Origin: Bowmanella sp. JS7-9
Lineage (GTDB): Bacteria > Pseudomonadota > Gammaproteobacteria > Enterobacterales > Alteromonadaceae
DNA: 64,000 nt
Direction: 5' to 3'
NCBI RefSeq assembly: GCF_004329715.1
Contig: NZ_JXSY01000013.1
Span: forward strand, 1 to 64,000
The notes beneath the pieces are model-generated. The model did no database searches, was not told the DNA's origin, and worked only from the letters and a program-made list of their open reading frames with translations. Shown one piece after another: positions 48,750 to 58,440 of the stretch. Each line of letters begins with the position of its first letter. Position 1 is the stretch's first letter. A program made the position numbers and the translations under genes.

Positions 48750-48775
48750 AAAAAAGCCCGCATTGCGCGGGCTCA
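48750..48775 (-). terminator. yaiL terminator
   Basis: AGCCCGC/GCGGGCT stem with a five-base loop and six T on the minus strand. Confidence 0.85.
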
Positions 48776-48795
48776 AAAATTACAGCGTGTGTGCG

Positions 48796-49347
48796 TTACC
48801 ACATCAAATCATCAGGGATTTGATAATCTGCGTACCAGTCGTCTTCTTCTTTAGGGGCTTCGCTGATGGTGAGCTGATCGGCGCGGTACAGCACAATGCT
48901 TTCGTCGCGCTGAGCAATCTTGTCTGCCACCGGCATCGGCACAATCTGGTAGCCATTTTCCGCTTTCACAATCGCCAGTTTGCCCTGGCTCAAACGGTTT
49001 TGAGTCTGTTTGTTTACCATCAGGCGTTTAATCGTGCTGCCGTCGGTAAAGTTAAACGCGATATCGCCATTATCTTTGGGCTGCGCATTTACCTCGATCA
49101 GCTGGCGAATTTGTGCCAACAGAGCTTTTTGATCCGCTTCGGCTTTTTGCGCGGCGTTTAGCTGGCGATCCTTTTCCGCTTTAGCCATGCGAGCCTGTTC
49201 AGCTGCTTGTTTCGCCTCATCCACGCTTTCAACTTTATGTTTTTGTTTTTGCTTAACTTGTTTGTGCTTTTCGCGCTTGATTTGGCCGGCCTTTTTTTTA
49301 TCCGCCAACCCGGCTTTTAATAGCTGTTCCTGTAAGGACAATGCCAT
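48796..49347 (-). CDS. yaiL: YaiL family (DUF2058) protein
   Basis: 183 aa cytosolic, highly charged. The start at 49347 follows AGGAGA; an earlier frame extension is not homologous. SLQEQLLKAGLADKKKAGQIKREKHKQ at the N terminus, a long Lys/Ala/Gln coiled-coil region, and the C-terminal IAFNFTDGSTIKRLMVNKQTQ...LYRADQLTIS are characteristic of DUF2058/YaiL. Function unproven, described as nucleoid-associated. Confidence 0.9.
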   Translation of the reverse strand: MALSLQEQLLKAGLADKKKAGQIKREKHKQVKQKQKHKVESVDEAKQAAEQARMAKAEKDRQLNAAQKAEADQKALLAQIRQLIEVNAQPKDNGDIAFNFTDGSTIKRLMVNKQTQNRLSQGKLAIVKAENGYQIVPMPVADKIAQRDESIVLYRADQLTISEAPKEEDDWYADYQIPDDLMW

Positions 49348-49534
49348 GGGGTGTCTCCTGAATCTGTCTGGGCGGTATTTTGCCACGCAGCGCCCGAAGT
49401 GCAATGCCTGTATCACCGACAAATATCATAACTGACACAACTGGTTACATTCCTCTGCCGTTGGCAAATAAACCTTTGCCACTTCGGTTTCGACTTACTC
49501 AGTGATTGTTTTGCAAAATTTTAGGGAAAGCACC

Positions 49535-50812
49535 ATGAAAATAGCCGATACCAGCGGCCAGGATGTCGTGATCCAACGGCCCAAAAACACCACCAAACGC
49601 AATGTGTTGGTGATCAGTGGCGTGGCCGCCGCATTGTTACTGGGAGCCTGGGCCCTGCCCGGCATCAGCAGTTGGCAACAGGCCGAGATGAGCGTGAATA
49701 TGTCGCGCTTGCGCTTAAGCACAGTTAGTCAGGGGGATTTTACCCGTGACTTATCAGTTCAGGGTCAGGTGGTGGCCGCCATCAGCCCCAGAATGTATAG
49801 CCCGGCGCAAGGCACCATTACCTTTGAGGTAGACGCCGGAGACAGCGTCAGCAAAGGTCAGGTGCTGGCGCATATCGACAGCCCCGAACTGACCAACGAG
49901 CACAAACAGGAAAGCTCTACCGCGATGCAAATGGCGCTGGAGTTAGATCGCCGTAAAATTCAGGCCAAAAAGCAGGCACTGGAAAACCAAAAGTCGGTAG
50001 ATCTGGCCAAAGTGGCCCTGGTTGCCGCTGAGCGCGAGAAACGTCGCGCCGACAGTGCCTGGGAAAGCAAAGCGATAAGCCAAATCGACTTTGAAAAGGC
50101 GCAGGATGAGCTGGAAAACGCCAAACTGGTCTATCACCACGCAGTGGAAGATGCGGCGCTGAACAAAGAATCACTAGCGTTTGAAATTCAAACCCAGGAA
50201 TTGATGTTAACCCGCCAAAATCTGCTGGTTGAAGAACTAACCCGCAAGGTAGACGAACTGACCCTGCGCTCACCGGTCGATGGCATCGTAGGCAATCTGG
50301 CGGTAGAGCAAAAGAATCAGGTCGCACAGAATCAGCCAATTTTATCTGTGGTGGATCTATCCGTATTTGAACTGGAAGTTGCGATCCCGGAAAGCTATGC
50401 CGACGACCTTGCCATTGGCATGCCGGCAGAAATAACCCTCAATGGCGAAACGCACCAGGCCACGCTGGTTACCATTTCCCCTGAAATTGAAAACAATCAG
50501 GTGACCGGTAGGGTGCGTTTCGCCGCCCAATCCCCCAGTGGTTTACGTCAGAACCAGCGGTTAAACACCCGTATCTTGCTAGAGCACAAAGAAGATGTGC
50601 TGATGGTACAGCGCGGCCAGTTTCTGGAAACCGGCAACGGCAGCATTGCTTATGTGGTTGATGGCAATCTGGCGCAAAAACGCACCATTCGCACCGGCGC
50701 ACGCTCATTATCGAGCGTCGAGATCCTGGACGGATTGCGTCCTGGCGAACAAATCATTATTTCCGGCACTGATCAGTTTCAGGGTGCCGACACCATCATG
50801 TTAACTCAATAA
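49535..50812 (+). CDS. MacA-like periplasmic adaptor of an ABC exporter
   Basis: 425 aa membrane-fusion protein. The ATG at 49535 follows TAGGGAAAG. One N-terminal membrane segment (NVLVISGVAAALLLGAWAL). Lipoyl halves (GTITFEVDAGDSVSKGQVLAHID; LRSPVDGIVGNLAVEQKNQV) flank a long coiled-coil (about residues 120-240), then barrel and membrane-proximal domains. First gene of a four-gene unit with an ABC ATPase and two FtsX-type permeases. Probably links to a TolC-like channel not in the window. Confidence 0.9.
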   Translation: MKIADTSGQDVVIQRPKNTTKRNVLVISGVAAALLLGAWALPGISSWQQAEMSVNMSRLRLSTVSQGDFTRDLSVQGQVVAAISPRMYSPAQGTITFEVDAGDSVSKGQVLAHIDSPELTNEHKQESSTAMQMALELDRRKIQAKKQALENQKSVDLAKVALVAAEREKRRADSAWESKAISQIDFEKAQDELENAKLVYHHAVEDAALNKESLAFEIQTQELMLTRQNLLVEELTRKVDELTLRSPVDGIVGNLAVEQKNQVAQNQPILSVVDLSVFELEVAIPESYADDLAIGMPAEITLNGETHQATLVTISPEIENNQVTGRVRFAAQSPSGLRQNQRLNTRILLEHKEDVLMVQRGQFLETGNGSIAYVVDGNLAQKRTIRTGARSLSSVEILDGLRPGEQIIISGTDQFQGADTIMLTQ

Positions 50813-50840
50813 CGGCACATGCTGCTTTAAGGACATCATC

Positions 50841-51542
50841 ATGCTAACCATGACCAATGTGAAAAAGATTTTCCGTACGGATTTAGTCGAAACCCATGCC
50901 CTGAAAGATTTCAGCCTGCAAGTCAATGAAGGCGAATTTGTCGCGGTGACCGGCCCATCCGGTAGCGGCAAAACTACCTTTCTAAATATCGCCGGCCTGT
51001 TGGAAACCTTTGAAAGCGGGCAATACATGCTCGATGGTAACGACGTCAGCCAGTTAAGTGACAACGCCCGCAGTAAGATCCGCAATCAAAAGATCGGCTT
51101 TATTTTTCAGGGTTTTAACCTGCTGCCGGATCTTAACCTGTTTGATAACGTTGATGTACCGCTGCGTTACCGTGGTTGGTCTGCCAGCGAGCGCAAACAG
51201 CGAATCGAGCATGCATTGGAAACCGTGGGCTTAGCCAGTCGTCAAAAGCACCTGCCCTCGCAGTTATCCGGTGGACAACAACAGCGCGTTGCAATTGCCC
51301 GTGCACTGGCCGGTGAGCCACGTTTTCTGCTGGCGGATGAACCAACCGGTAACCTAGACTCGAAAATGGCTCACAGCGTGATGGAACTGCTGCAGGACAT
51401 TAATCAGCGCGGTACCACCATTGTCATGGTAACCCACGATCCATCACTGGCAGCCGAAGCAGGCCGCAATATCTTTGTACGCGACGGGCAAGTCAGTGAG
51501 TTACATGAGGTCAACACCTTCGCTGACGTGGTCAATGGCTAA
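50841..51542 (+). CDS. ABC transporter ATP-binding protein (MacB/LolD type)
   Basis: 233 aa. Walker [14 protein letters not shown]-loop [11 protein letters not shown], signature [15 protein letters not shown], Walker [14 protein letters not shown]-loop VMVTHDP. This is the LolD/MacB-NBD subfamily as a stand-alone protein. Starts 28 bp after the adaptor and ends nine bp before the first permease. Confidence 0.94.
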   Translation: MLTMTNVKKIFRTDLVETHALKDFSLQVNEGEFVAVTGPSGSGKTTFLNIAGLLETFESGQYMLDGNDVSQLSDNARSKIRNQKIGFIFQGFNLLPDLNLFDNVDVPLRYRGWSASERKQRIEHALETVGLASRQKHLPSQLSGGQQQRVAIARALAGEPRFLLADEPTGNLDSKMAHSVMELLQDINQRGTTIVMVTHDPSLAAEAGRNIFVRDGQVSELHEVNTFADVVNG

Positions 51543-51551
51543 GGAGGCCGT

Positions 51552-52865
51552 ATGTTTCGTTACTATTTGCGCCTGGCGCTACTAAGTTACAAACGCAATC
51601 CGATTTTAAGCAGCCTGATGGTGCTGGCGATTGCCATGGGCATTGGCGCGTGTATGACCACCATTACCGTCAATTACATTATGTCCTCTGACCCGATCCC
51701 ACAAAAAAGCGAACAGCTATTTTATGTGCAGTTAGACAGCTGGGATCCAAACTCCCCTGCCCGTGAACCAAACGATCCACCCGATCAGGTGACCTGGACA
51801 GATGCCACCAATCTGATGAAGGCCAAACAGGCGTTTCGTCAGTCTGCAATGGCAAGATCCGGGGGTGTGGTGGAGCCGGAAAATGGCGACAGCAAACCGT
51901 TTATGACGGATATTCGCCTCGCCTACAGCGACTTTTTCGCGATGTTCAATGTACCGTTTCAATACGGCAGTGGCTGGGACAGTCAAAGTGATGACAACCG
52001 CGATATGGTGGTGGTTATCAGCCGCGCCATGAACGATCAGTTGTTTGGCGGAGAAAATTCAGTAGGTAAAACCGTTCGCCTGGCGGGTCACAACTTCCGC
52101 GTCGTCGGCGTGTTAAAAGAATGGCGACTGGTGCCGCGTTTTTATGATGTGACGACCGGCGCATTCGATAACACCGAAGATTTCTATATGCCCATGCCGC
52201 TCAAAGAATCGCTGGAGCTGACCTCAAACGGCAATGTGAACTGCTGGAAACGCCCGGCGGAAGACGGTTTCCTCGGCTTTCTGTATTCCGAATGCGTGAA
52301 CTTCCAGATGTGGGTTGAACTGCGTGACGACGCCGAAAAACAAGCCTATATGGCGTTTTTAAACAGCTATGCCGACGAGCAACGGGCGCTGGGGCGCTTT
52401 GAACGTCCGAATAACAACCGCCTGAGTAACGTTATGGAATGGATGGCCTACAACAATGTGGTGGCGGATGACGCCGAAATTATGTTGTGGCTGAGCCTGA
52501 TGTTCCTGCTGGTGTGCCTGCTCAATACGATTGGTTTATTGCTGGCTAAATTCAGTGGTAAAGCTGGCGAGATCAGTCTGCGCCGCGCAGTAGGTGCCTC
52601 CCGTCGCGATGTGTTTATGCAGCATTTAGTCGAAACCGGTTTAATTGGCGTGATCGGCGGTATCGCGGGATTAGGTCTGGCGATGCTGGGGTTATCCGGC
52701 ATCGGTGTGTTATATGGCGACCTGGCCAACGATCTGACCAGCATGGATCCAAAACTGGTGGCGATTGCCCTGGGCCTGGCGCTGGTATCCAGTATTCTGG
52801 CCGGCCTTTACCCCACCTGGCGCAGTACCCGTGTGGCACCTGCCAGCCAACTGAAGTCCCAATAA
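51552..52865 (+). CDS. FtsX/MacB-type permease 1
   Basis: 437 aa. One N-terminal membrane segment (SSLMVLAIAMGIGACMTT), a large periplasmic MacB-PCD-like domain (about 45-310) and three C-terminal membrane segments. The coupling motif GEISLRRAVGASRRDVFMQHL is typical of FtsX domains. AAGGAGG precedes the start. It is likely to pair with permease 2 as a heterodimer. Confidence 0.92.
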   Translation: MFRYYLRLALLSYKRNPILSSLMVLAIAMGIGACMTTITVNYIMSSDPIPQKSEQLFYVQLDSWDPNSPAREPNDPPDQVTWTDATNLMKAKQAFRQSAMARSGGVVEPENGDSKPFMTDIRLAYSDFFAMFNVPFQYGSGWDSQSDDNRDMVVVISRAMNDQLFGGENSVGKTVRLAGHNFRVVGVLKEWRLVPRFYDVTTGAFDNTEDFYMPMPLKESLELTSNGNVNCWKRPAEDGFLGFLYSECVNFQMWVELRDDAEKQAYMAFLNSYADEQRALGRFERPNNNRLSNVMEWMAYNNVVADDAEIMLWLSLMFLLVCLLNTIGLLLAKFSGKAGEISLRRAVGASRRDVFMQHLVETGLIGVIGGIAGLGLAMLGLSGIGVLYGDLANDLTSMDPKLVAIALGLALVSSILAGLYPTWRSTRVAPASQLKSQ

Positions 52866-52875
52866 GGAGAGCGAT

Positions 52876-54096
52876 ATGAACTGGGAAATCGGTCCAATAT
52901 TTCGCGCAGTCATGCGCAATAAGGTCGGGGCGGTACTGATCGCCCTGCAGGTGGCAGTGACCATGACAATCATCGTTAACGCCATTTTTATCATCAACGA
53001 GCGAAAAGAATTGCTGGCCAGAGAAAGTGGCATCGATGAAGCCAATACTTTTTATCTGTCCAGCAGCGGCTTTGGCGATAACTACAACGCGCAAGTCACA
53101 GTTGAGGAAGACCTAGCCAACCTACGTCAGATCCCGGGCGTGATTAATGCCACGCAGACCAATGCGATCCCCATCAGCGGTGGCGGTTGGTCAATGGGCT
53201 TGAAAACCGAGCCGGGCGTAGAAAACGAAGGTGTCGGAGTGGCGGTGTATTTTACCGATCAGCATGGCCTGCAAACCTACGATGTGGAACTGCTGGCCGG
53301 GCGTAATTTTACCGACGCGGATATTACCTGGCGTGATCCGGTCAAAGGCGACTGGCCGCAAATGACTATCCTGACCCAGGCCATGGCCAAAGATCTGTTC
53401 CCTGACCTGCCTTATCAGGACGTGGTGGGCAAAACCGTGTTTATTAACGATGATGAGCCAATTCAAATCATCGGCATTATCGATAAATTGCACGCGCCCT
53501 GGATTGGTTGGGATGGGCTGGAACGCGTAATGTTGGTGCCACAGCATCTGCTGTTCGACAGCTACCGCTACCTGATCCGTACTGAGCCTGGCCAACTGGA
53601 TCGCCTGATGCCGGAAATTGAAGCTCTGCTGGCCGACAGCAACCGCAATCGCATTATCCGCAACATGAACTCCATGACGGATACCCGCGAGCGGACCTAT
53701 CGCGGCCATTCCGCGATGGTAAGCATGCTGACTATCATCATTGTGGTACTGACCATAGTGACTGCGCTGGGGATTGTGGGGCTGGTAAGTTTCAGCGTGA
53801 ATCGCCGTCGCAAGCAAATCGGTACCCGCCGGGCACTGGGCGCTACGCGCTTCGCCGTGATGCGCTATTTCCTGGTAGAGAATTTTATGATCACCAGCGT
53901 TGGCGTACTGTTAGGTGCAGCAATGACGGTGGGCCTGAATATCTGGCTGGTAAATAGCTTTGAAATGCAGCGTATAGACTGGTACTACATTCCCATTGGC
54001 ATGTTGTGCTTGTGGCTGATTGGCTTGCTGGCGGTGTATGGGCCAGCACGCAAAGCGGCGTCTATTCCGCCTGCACTGGCCACCCGCACGGTATAA
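52876..54096 (+). CDS. FtsX/MacB-type permease 2
   Basis: 406 aa with the same topology as permease 1: N-terminal membrane helix (VGAVLIALQVAVTMTIIVNAIFI), periplasmic domain, three C-terminal helices with RRKQIGTRRALGATRFAVMRYFL. It differs enough from permease 1 to be an ancient paralogue. Start 10 bp after permease 1. MacB proteins export peptides, toxins or lipoproteins; no substrate gene is nearby. Confidence 0.92.
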   Translation: MNWEIGPIFRAVMRNKVGAVLIALQVAVTMTIIVNAIFIINERKELLARESGIDEANTFYLSSSGFGDNYNAQVTVEEDLANLRQIPGVINATQTNAIPISGGGWSMGLKTEPGVENEGVGVAVYFTDQHGLQTYDVELLAGRNFTDADITWRDPVKGDWPQMTILTQAMAKDLFPDLPYQDVVGKTVFINDDEPIQIIGIIDKLHAPWIGWDGLERVMLVPQHLLFDSYRYLIRTEPGQLDRLMPEIEALLADSNRNRIIRNMNSMTDTRERTYRGHSAMVSMLTIIIVVLTIVTALGIVGLVSFSVNRRRKQIGTRRALGATRFAVMRYFLVENFMITSVGVLLGAAMTVGLNIWLVNSFEMQRIDWYYIPIGMLCLWLIGLLAVYGPARKAASIPPALATRTV

Positions 54097-54107
54097 CCCA
54101 TCTGACT

Positions 54108-54136
54108 AAAAGCCCCATTTACAGGGGCTTTTTTAT
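54108..54136 (+). terminator. ABC exporter operon terminator
   Basis: AAAAGCCCC/GGGGCTTTT stem with ATTTACA loop, then a run of T, 12 bp after permease 2. A-rich on the other side, so it may serve the convergent gene too. Confidence 0.9.
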
Positions 54137-54146
54137 TGCCAATTTT

Positions 54147-54767
54147 TTAGCTGACTGGTTTGGTCGCAATCAAATAACAATGGGTGTCCGGCGCAATCGG
54201 CCGCTGCAGAAACACCAGATTGAGTTTATTGGCCGCCAGCACTGACAAATAGCCGGTAATACCTAATGTGGCGTAATACAATTGTGGCCCCATTGCGGCA
54301 TTGCGATGTTCATCCGGGTGTTCTAATCCCCCAAATGAAAAGATCAATACACCACCGGGGTTAAGCCAATGACTCATGTTATTGATTAACTGGGTCTGTT
54401 GAATGGGTGACATATGCCACAGGCTGTCCCAGGCGCTGATAAAATCATACGTGCGTGGAGGCTGCCAGATCAGTACGTCCTGGTGGAAAAAGGACACATC
54501 GGGCAAGGCGGCGCGGGACAGACGAATCATTTCCGCTGATACATCGATACCATGGCACTCAAAACCGTGAGACTGCACCAGTGAGATCAAACGCCCATTA
54601 CAGCCACACCCAATATCCAGCGCAGTTTTACCCTGCGTAACCGAATTCAGCGCCTGTTGGTGAGCGCTGATTCCATTGCTGCGGTCAAAGTCGTCCCGTA
54701 ACCAAAGGTGGGTGATTTGATCATAAGCCTGGCCTATTTGCACTGGGGTCATGCTGATGGGCTGCAT
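54147..54767 (-). CDS. Class I SAM-dependent methyltransferase
   Basis: 206 aa. SAM motif I is ALDIGCGCNGRLISLVQ, with an acidic loop CHGIDVSAEMIRLSRA and DFISAWDSLWHM. The start could also be the ATG 15 bases later (MTPVQIGQAYD). Small-molecule methylation is likely; the substrate is not deducible. Lies alone between two terminators. Confidence 0.88.
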   Translation of the reverse strand: MQPISMTPVQIGQAYDQITHLWLRDDFDRSNGISAHQQALNSVTQGKTALDIGCGCNGRLISLVQSHGFECHGIDVSAEMIRLSRAALPDVSFFHQDVLIWQPPRTYDFISAWDSLWHMSPIQQTQLINNMSHWLNPGGVLIFSFGGLEHPDEHRNAAMGPQLYYATLGITGYLSVLAANKLNLVFLQRPIAPDTHCYLIATKPVS

Positions 54768-54789
54768 ACTTTATTGAGATTCCTCATAA

Positions 54790-54813
54790 AAAAGGCCGCT
54801 GTCTCGCGGCCTT
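54790..54813 (-). terminator. Chemoreceptor operon terminator
   Basis: AAGGCCGC/GCGGCCTT stem; on the minus strand it runs into TTTTTTATG. Twenty bp after the chemoreceptor stop. Confidence 0.88.
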
Positions 54814-54832
54814 ATCATAACGCTGCACGGGT

Positions 54833-56377
54833 CTAGCGTTTAAAGGTTTTACTGATCCCGGCAATTTTGTCGATGCTGACTTTAAGATTATCGGCGTTTT
54901 CGCGCATCTCACGCGCCACATCATTGTTCTGATCGGCCACCTGCACAATGTTATTGATATTGCGTTCAATCTCACTGCTGGCAAGTTTCTGTTCACTGGT
55001 GGCTGTTACGATCATGGAGGAAAACTCAGTGACTTTGTCGATCATGCTGTAGATATTTTCAATCTGCTGAGCTGACACTTCACTGTCCTCAGCACAGCTC
55101 AGCGCCCTGTCGCGACTTTCCTGCATCACCTTAACCCACTCCTGTAGCGTGCTGCGCATCTGTTGCAGGTTTTCTTTGATGGTCCCTGCCGATACCTGCG
55201 TGCGGGTCGATAATGCCCGTACTTCATCTGCCACCACCGAGAAGCCGCGGCCACTTTCACCCGCCCTTGCCGCCTCAATCGCAGCATTTAGCGCCAGCAG
55301 ATTGGTTTGATCGGCTATCGCCTCGATTTCCGACATCGTACTGGAGACTTTATCCGCCTCGGCCATTAACGAATCAGCCGAGTTGGCGGCGGTACTAACT
55401 ATGTCCGCTAACTGGTTCACCTTATCGCGACTTTCCAGCACACGACTCTTGGCCGTTTCACAAAACTTACCGGTTTCATGCACCTGACCCGCGGTTTGCT
55501 CGGCGTTTTGCGCCACCACCTCGCTGGTTTGCGCCAGTTCATCAATCGCCGCAGCAATGGACTCAACTTCGCTTTTTTGCTGGCGGATCCCTTCTGTGGT
55601 TTGTTTCACCAGTGCCACGGTATTGAACACGATATCCTGCAAGCTGTTTCCGGCATCTTGCGTGCGACCCAGTAAAGTGCGCTGCATGCCTTCCTGCATG
55701 GCCATATGGAAGCGAAACTGCCCTGCCGCGCCATGCCCGCCGTAAACCAAGCGGCTGACACTGTCGAATTGCTCACGCAATTTATTGGCAATGGCTGGGG
55801 TAACAAATAATTCATTGCGAAACAGCAATAACAAAGCCCCTGTGACCACTAAAAAGATCAAAGCAGGCAAGACATCCGCCATGGTCCATATCAATGCAAA
55901 ACCAATCAGACCAATCACTGCGGCACTTAACTGTTTAACCGACTGACTAAACTCACGGCCTGGCGATTTACCACTATTGATGGCTTGGTACAGGCGCTGC
56001 GCCCGCGCTTTGACTTTGGCGTCCGGTTTGACCCGCACCGACTGGTAACCAACGAGTTTGTCACCAACAAAAATCGGCGTAACAAAGGCATCCACCCAGT
56101 AATAACTGCCGTCCTTACACAGGTTTTTCACAATTCCGCGCCAGCTATGACCCTTTTGCAGGTTGTCCCACATGTCTTTAAAGGCGGCTTTTGGCATATC
56201 AGGATGGCGCACCAGATTATGGTTCTTACCGACTAATTCTTCTGACGTGTAGCCCGCCACTTTGCAGAAAATGTCATTGGCGTAGGTGATCACGCCTCGG
56301 GTATCTGTGGTAGATACCAGTTCTTCATTTGCCGGGTAGGTTACTTCCCTATCGGTGACCGTTTGGCCTCGTCGCAT
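54833..56377 (-). CDS. PAS-containing methyl-accepting chemotaxis protein
   Basis: 514 aa. The ATG at 56377 follows GGGAGA; an earlier in-frame codon overlaps the upstream gene. N-terminal PAS domain of the Aer type ([62 protein letters not shown]). Two adjacent membrane helices (about 165-205) form a hairpin. The cytoplasmic signalling domain carries the hairpin tip ([38 protein letters not shown]). No periplasmic domain, so it probably senses redox or energy state. Confidence 0.94.
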   Translation of the reverse strand: MRRGQTVTDREVTYPANEELVSTTDTRGVITYANDIFCKVAGYTSEELVGKNHNLVRHPDMPKAAFKDMWDNLQKGHSWRGIVKNLCKDGSYYWVDAFVTPIFVGDKLVGYQSVRVKPDAKVKARAQRLYQAINSGKSPGREFSQSVKQLSAAVIGLIGFALIWTMADVLPALIFLVVTGALLLLFRNELFVTPAIANKLREQFDSVSRLVYGGHGAAGQFRFHMAMQEGMQRTLLGRTQDAGNSLQDIVFNTVALVKQTTEGIRQQKSEVESIAAAIDELAQTSEVVAQNAEQTAGQVHETGKFCETAKSRVLESRDKVNQLADIVSTAANSADSLMAEADKVSSTMSEIEAIADQTNLLALNAAIEAARAGESGRGFSVVADEVRALSTRTQVSAGTIKENLQQMRSTLQEWVKVMQESRDRALSCAEDSEVSAQQIENIYSMIDKVTEFSSMIVTATSEQKLASSEIERNINNIVQVADQNNDVAREMRENADNLKVSIDKIAGISKTFKR

Positions 56378-56399
56378 TGCTATCTCCCAATTTAGCGCT

Positions 56400-56714
56400 T
56401 CAAATAAGCGCTTTAACGGCATTGAAAAACGCCGCTGTTGCAGCTTGTGAGGCTCGCTGAACAGCCGCTTTACTCATCACACTGACCGCCAGCATTTGTG
56501 CTTCAATGGTCAGGCGTTCATCCTCCAGTTCCATTTGTAATTCCTCGTCGGTGATCTCACCTCGCAATCGTTGCTCTGCAAGTTGTTGCAGCGCGGCGCG
56601 TTCTCCGGCGAGTATCTGTTGACCGTAACTGCCCAGTGCAGCGGCATCCTCGCGCAGCGAATGAACCATTGCCCCGAGCATTTGTTGAATCACTGCTTCC
56701 AAATCCATGTGCAT
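56400..56714 (-). CDS. Small helical protein upstream of the chemoreceptor
   Basis: 104 aa, acidic in the middle and Ala-rich, with predicted continuous helices ([39 protein letters not shown]). The ATG at 56714 overlaps the upstream lipoprotein stop (TGATG). No family recognised. Twenty-two bp before the chemoreceptor start, so the three genes are probably one operon. A structural or phasin-like role is conceivable but not shown. Confidence 0.68.
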   Translation of the reverse strand: MHMDLEAVIQQMLGAMVHSLREDAAALGSYGQQILAGERAALQQLAEQRLRGEITDEELQMELEDERLTIEAQMLAVSVMSKAAVQRASQAATAAFFNAVKALI

Positions 56715-57214
56715 CAACCCTGTTGTGGATTAAAAGACTTTTTCGCTTCCTCGCTTAATGCCATCGCAATAAACAAACGAAAAAAGCGTTGCCGATGGTT
56801 GCCGAGCAACGCATCTTTATACACCGCATCAGCCGCCAGCTTCTGTGGATCATCATCAAACAGAATATACCTGGCCCAGTTATCCTTATGGCGCTGCTGA
56901 TAGCGTTCGAAAAACTGCAAAATCTGCTCACTGATGGCGATACTTTCACTGTTCATGGGTCGGATTTGGTTACGCATAACCAACATTCGTAACGCCACTG
57001 TGATTTCCCGGTAGCGGGGCTCCCACTGTGAATAAACCCGTTCAGGTGCCGGCGTTGCCAGCATATCGGCATAGAAGGTGTCCACCGCTGCCGCCACCTC
57101 GACGATTTGCTCAGCCCCTTTTTCATCATATGGTGCGACCGTGCTGATGCAGCCAGTCAGAACGGCGAATAGCCCTAATCCAGAAATTACACCTAACAAC
57201 TTGTTTCGCATCAT
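56714..57214 (-). CDS. Lipoprotein of unknown function
   Basis: 166 aa, lipobox VLTGC. The mature part is helical and contains FFERYQQRHKDNWARYILFDDDPQKLAADAVYKDALLGNHRQRFFRLFIAMALSEEAKKSF. Two ATG codons in tandem at the start. First gene of the unit that ends with the PAS chemoreceptor. No family recognised. Confidence 0.72.
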   Translation of the reverse strand: MMRNKLLGVISGLGLFAVLTGCISTVAPYDEKGAEQIVEVAAAVDTFYADMLATPAPERVYSQWEPRYREITVALRMLVMRNQIRPMNSESIAISEQILQFFERYQQRHKDNWARYILFDDDPQKLAADAVYKDALLGNHRQRFFRLFIAMALSEEAKKSFNPQQG

Positions 57215-57312
57215 GTTTCCCTACTCATCGCCATCGTCAACCAAGCATAGACAAGGCTCTTATGGCTTGCCTGTGTTTTGTCCTTTTTTGGCAATTTCGC
57301 CAGGTAAAAATA

Positions 57313-57340
57313 CAAAAGCCGGCAGTCAGCCGGCTTTGAC
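57313..57340 (-). terminator. Isoaspartyl peptidase terminator
   Basis: AAAGCCGGC/GCCGGCTTT stem with five-base loop, then TTGTATTTTT on the minus strand. Confidence 0.85.
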
Positions 57341-57355
57341 GCGCCTTGGGAGAGC

Positions 57356-58345
57356 TTATCGGTAGATTTGTACCGAGACTTTACCGTTTTTATCGATGCT
57401 GGCCCGATACATGCCTTCGGAGTTGAATGGCATACTGATATTGCCCTTTGAATCGAGGATGATTACGCCGCCTTCGCCCGCATCGGCATTCAAGACCCCA
57501 TTTATGACCTCATTACCAGCTTGCTCAATGGTTTTACCCTGATATTTCACGCGTGCGCAGATATCCGCCGCGACCTGATAACGTATAAAGTATTCACCAT
57601 GCCCGGTAGCACTGACTGCGCAACTGGTATTGTCGGCGAAGGTACCCGCACCAATGATGGGTGCGTCGCCGATTCGCCCCCAGCGCTTGGCGGTCATCCC
57701 ACCGGTTGAGGTGCCTGCAGCCAGGTTACCCTGTTTGTCCAACGCCACAGCCCCGACCGTACCCATTTTATAATCACGGTGTTGCTGCCACAGCGACGCA
57801 TGGTCGTTTTTGATCATTTTCGCTTTGGCTTTTCGCAGTGCTTCACGCCGACGTGGCGTATCAAAATAACTGTTGTCGACCATGTCCAACCCCTGCTCGC
57901 GGGCAAACGCGTCGGCACCACTGCCTGACAGCATTACGTGCACCGATTGCTCCATTACCGCACGGGCCGCATTAATCGGGTTTTTAATTTGGGTAACACC
58001 TGCAACTGAGCCCGCGGCGCGGGTTCGGCCATCCATAATAGATGCGTCCAGCTCATGTATCTCATCCCAGGTAAACACGGCGCCCTTGCCAGCGTTAAAC
58101 AGTTCGGAGTCTTCCATCACATTAATCGCGGTTTGGACTGCTTCGAGACTTGATGCGCCCTGCTGCAGGCGGGCGTAACCGGCTTTGACCGCCTCTTCCA
58201 GTTTGGCCCGGTAGGCCGCCTCCTGCTCTGCAGTCATACTCTGGCGCGTGATTGTGCCGGCTCCACCATGGATGGCGATGGCAATATCATTGGCGCTGAC
58301 AATGGGTGTGATAAACAGTAATGCAGCTAACGAGAGTGGTTTCAT
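57356..58345 (-). CDS. Isoaspartyl peptidase / L-asparaginase (Ntn hydrolase), exported
   Basis: 329 aa. The ATG at 58345 gives a signal peptide (MKPLSLAALLFITPIVSA) ahead of the enzyme; the longer frame would lose it. The catalytic Thr follows the self-cleavage site in DYKMGTVGAVALD; IHGGAGTI, FNAGKGAVFT, LDASIMDG and AAGTSTGGMTAKRWGRIGDAPIIGAGTF are family hallmarks. It should be a periplasmic hydrolase that removes isoaspartyl dipeptides or asparagine. The DUF5916 gene upstream ends 95 bp before this start, on the same strand. Confidence 0.92.
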   Translation of the reverse strand: MKPLSLAALLFITPIVSANDIAIAIHGGAGTITRQSMTAEQEAAYRAKLEEAVKAGYARLQQGASSLEAVQTAINVMEDSELFNAGKGAVFTWDEIHELDASIMDGRTRAAGSVAGVTQIKNPINAARAVMEQSVHVMLSGSGADAFAREQGLDMVDNSYFDTPRRREALRKAKAKMIKNDHASLWQQHRDYKMGTVGAVALDKQGNLAAGTSTGGMTAKRWGRIGDAPIIGAGTFADNTSCAVSATGHGEYFIRYQVAADICARVKYQGKTIEQAGNEVINGVLNADAGEGGVIILDSKGNISMPFNSEGMYRASIDKNGKVSVQIYR

Positions 58346-58440
58346 GACGGAGTCCCTGTGATTTTTCAACGACCATAAACAACACAGCCGGACTAAGCTA
58401 GTCCGGCTGCGATAAAAGGTGGGCAAAAACTGCCGAAAAA

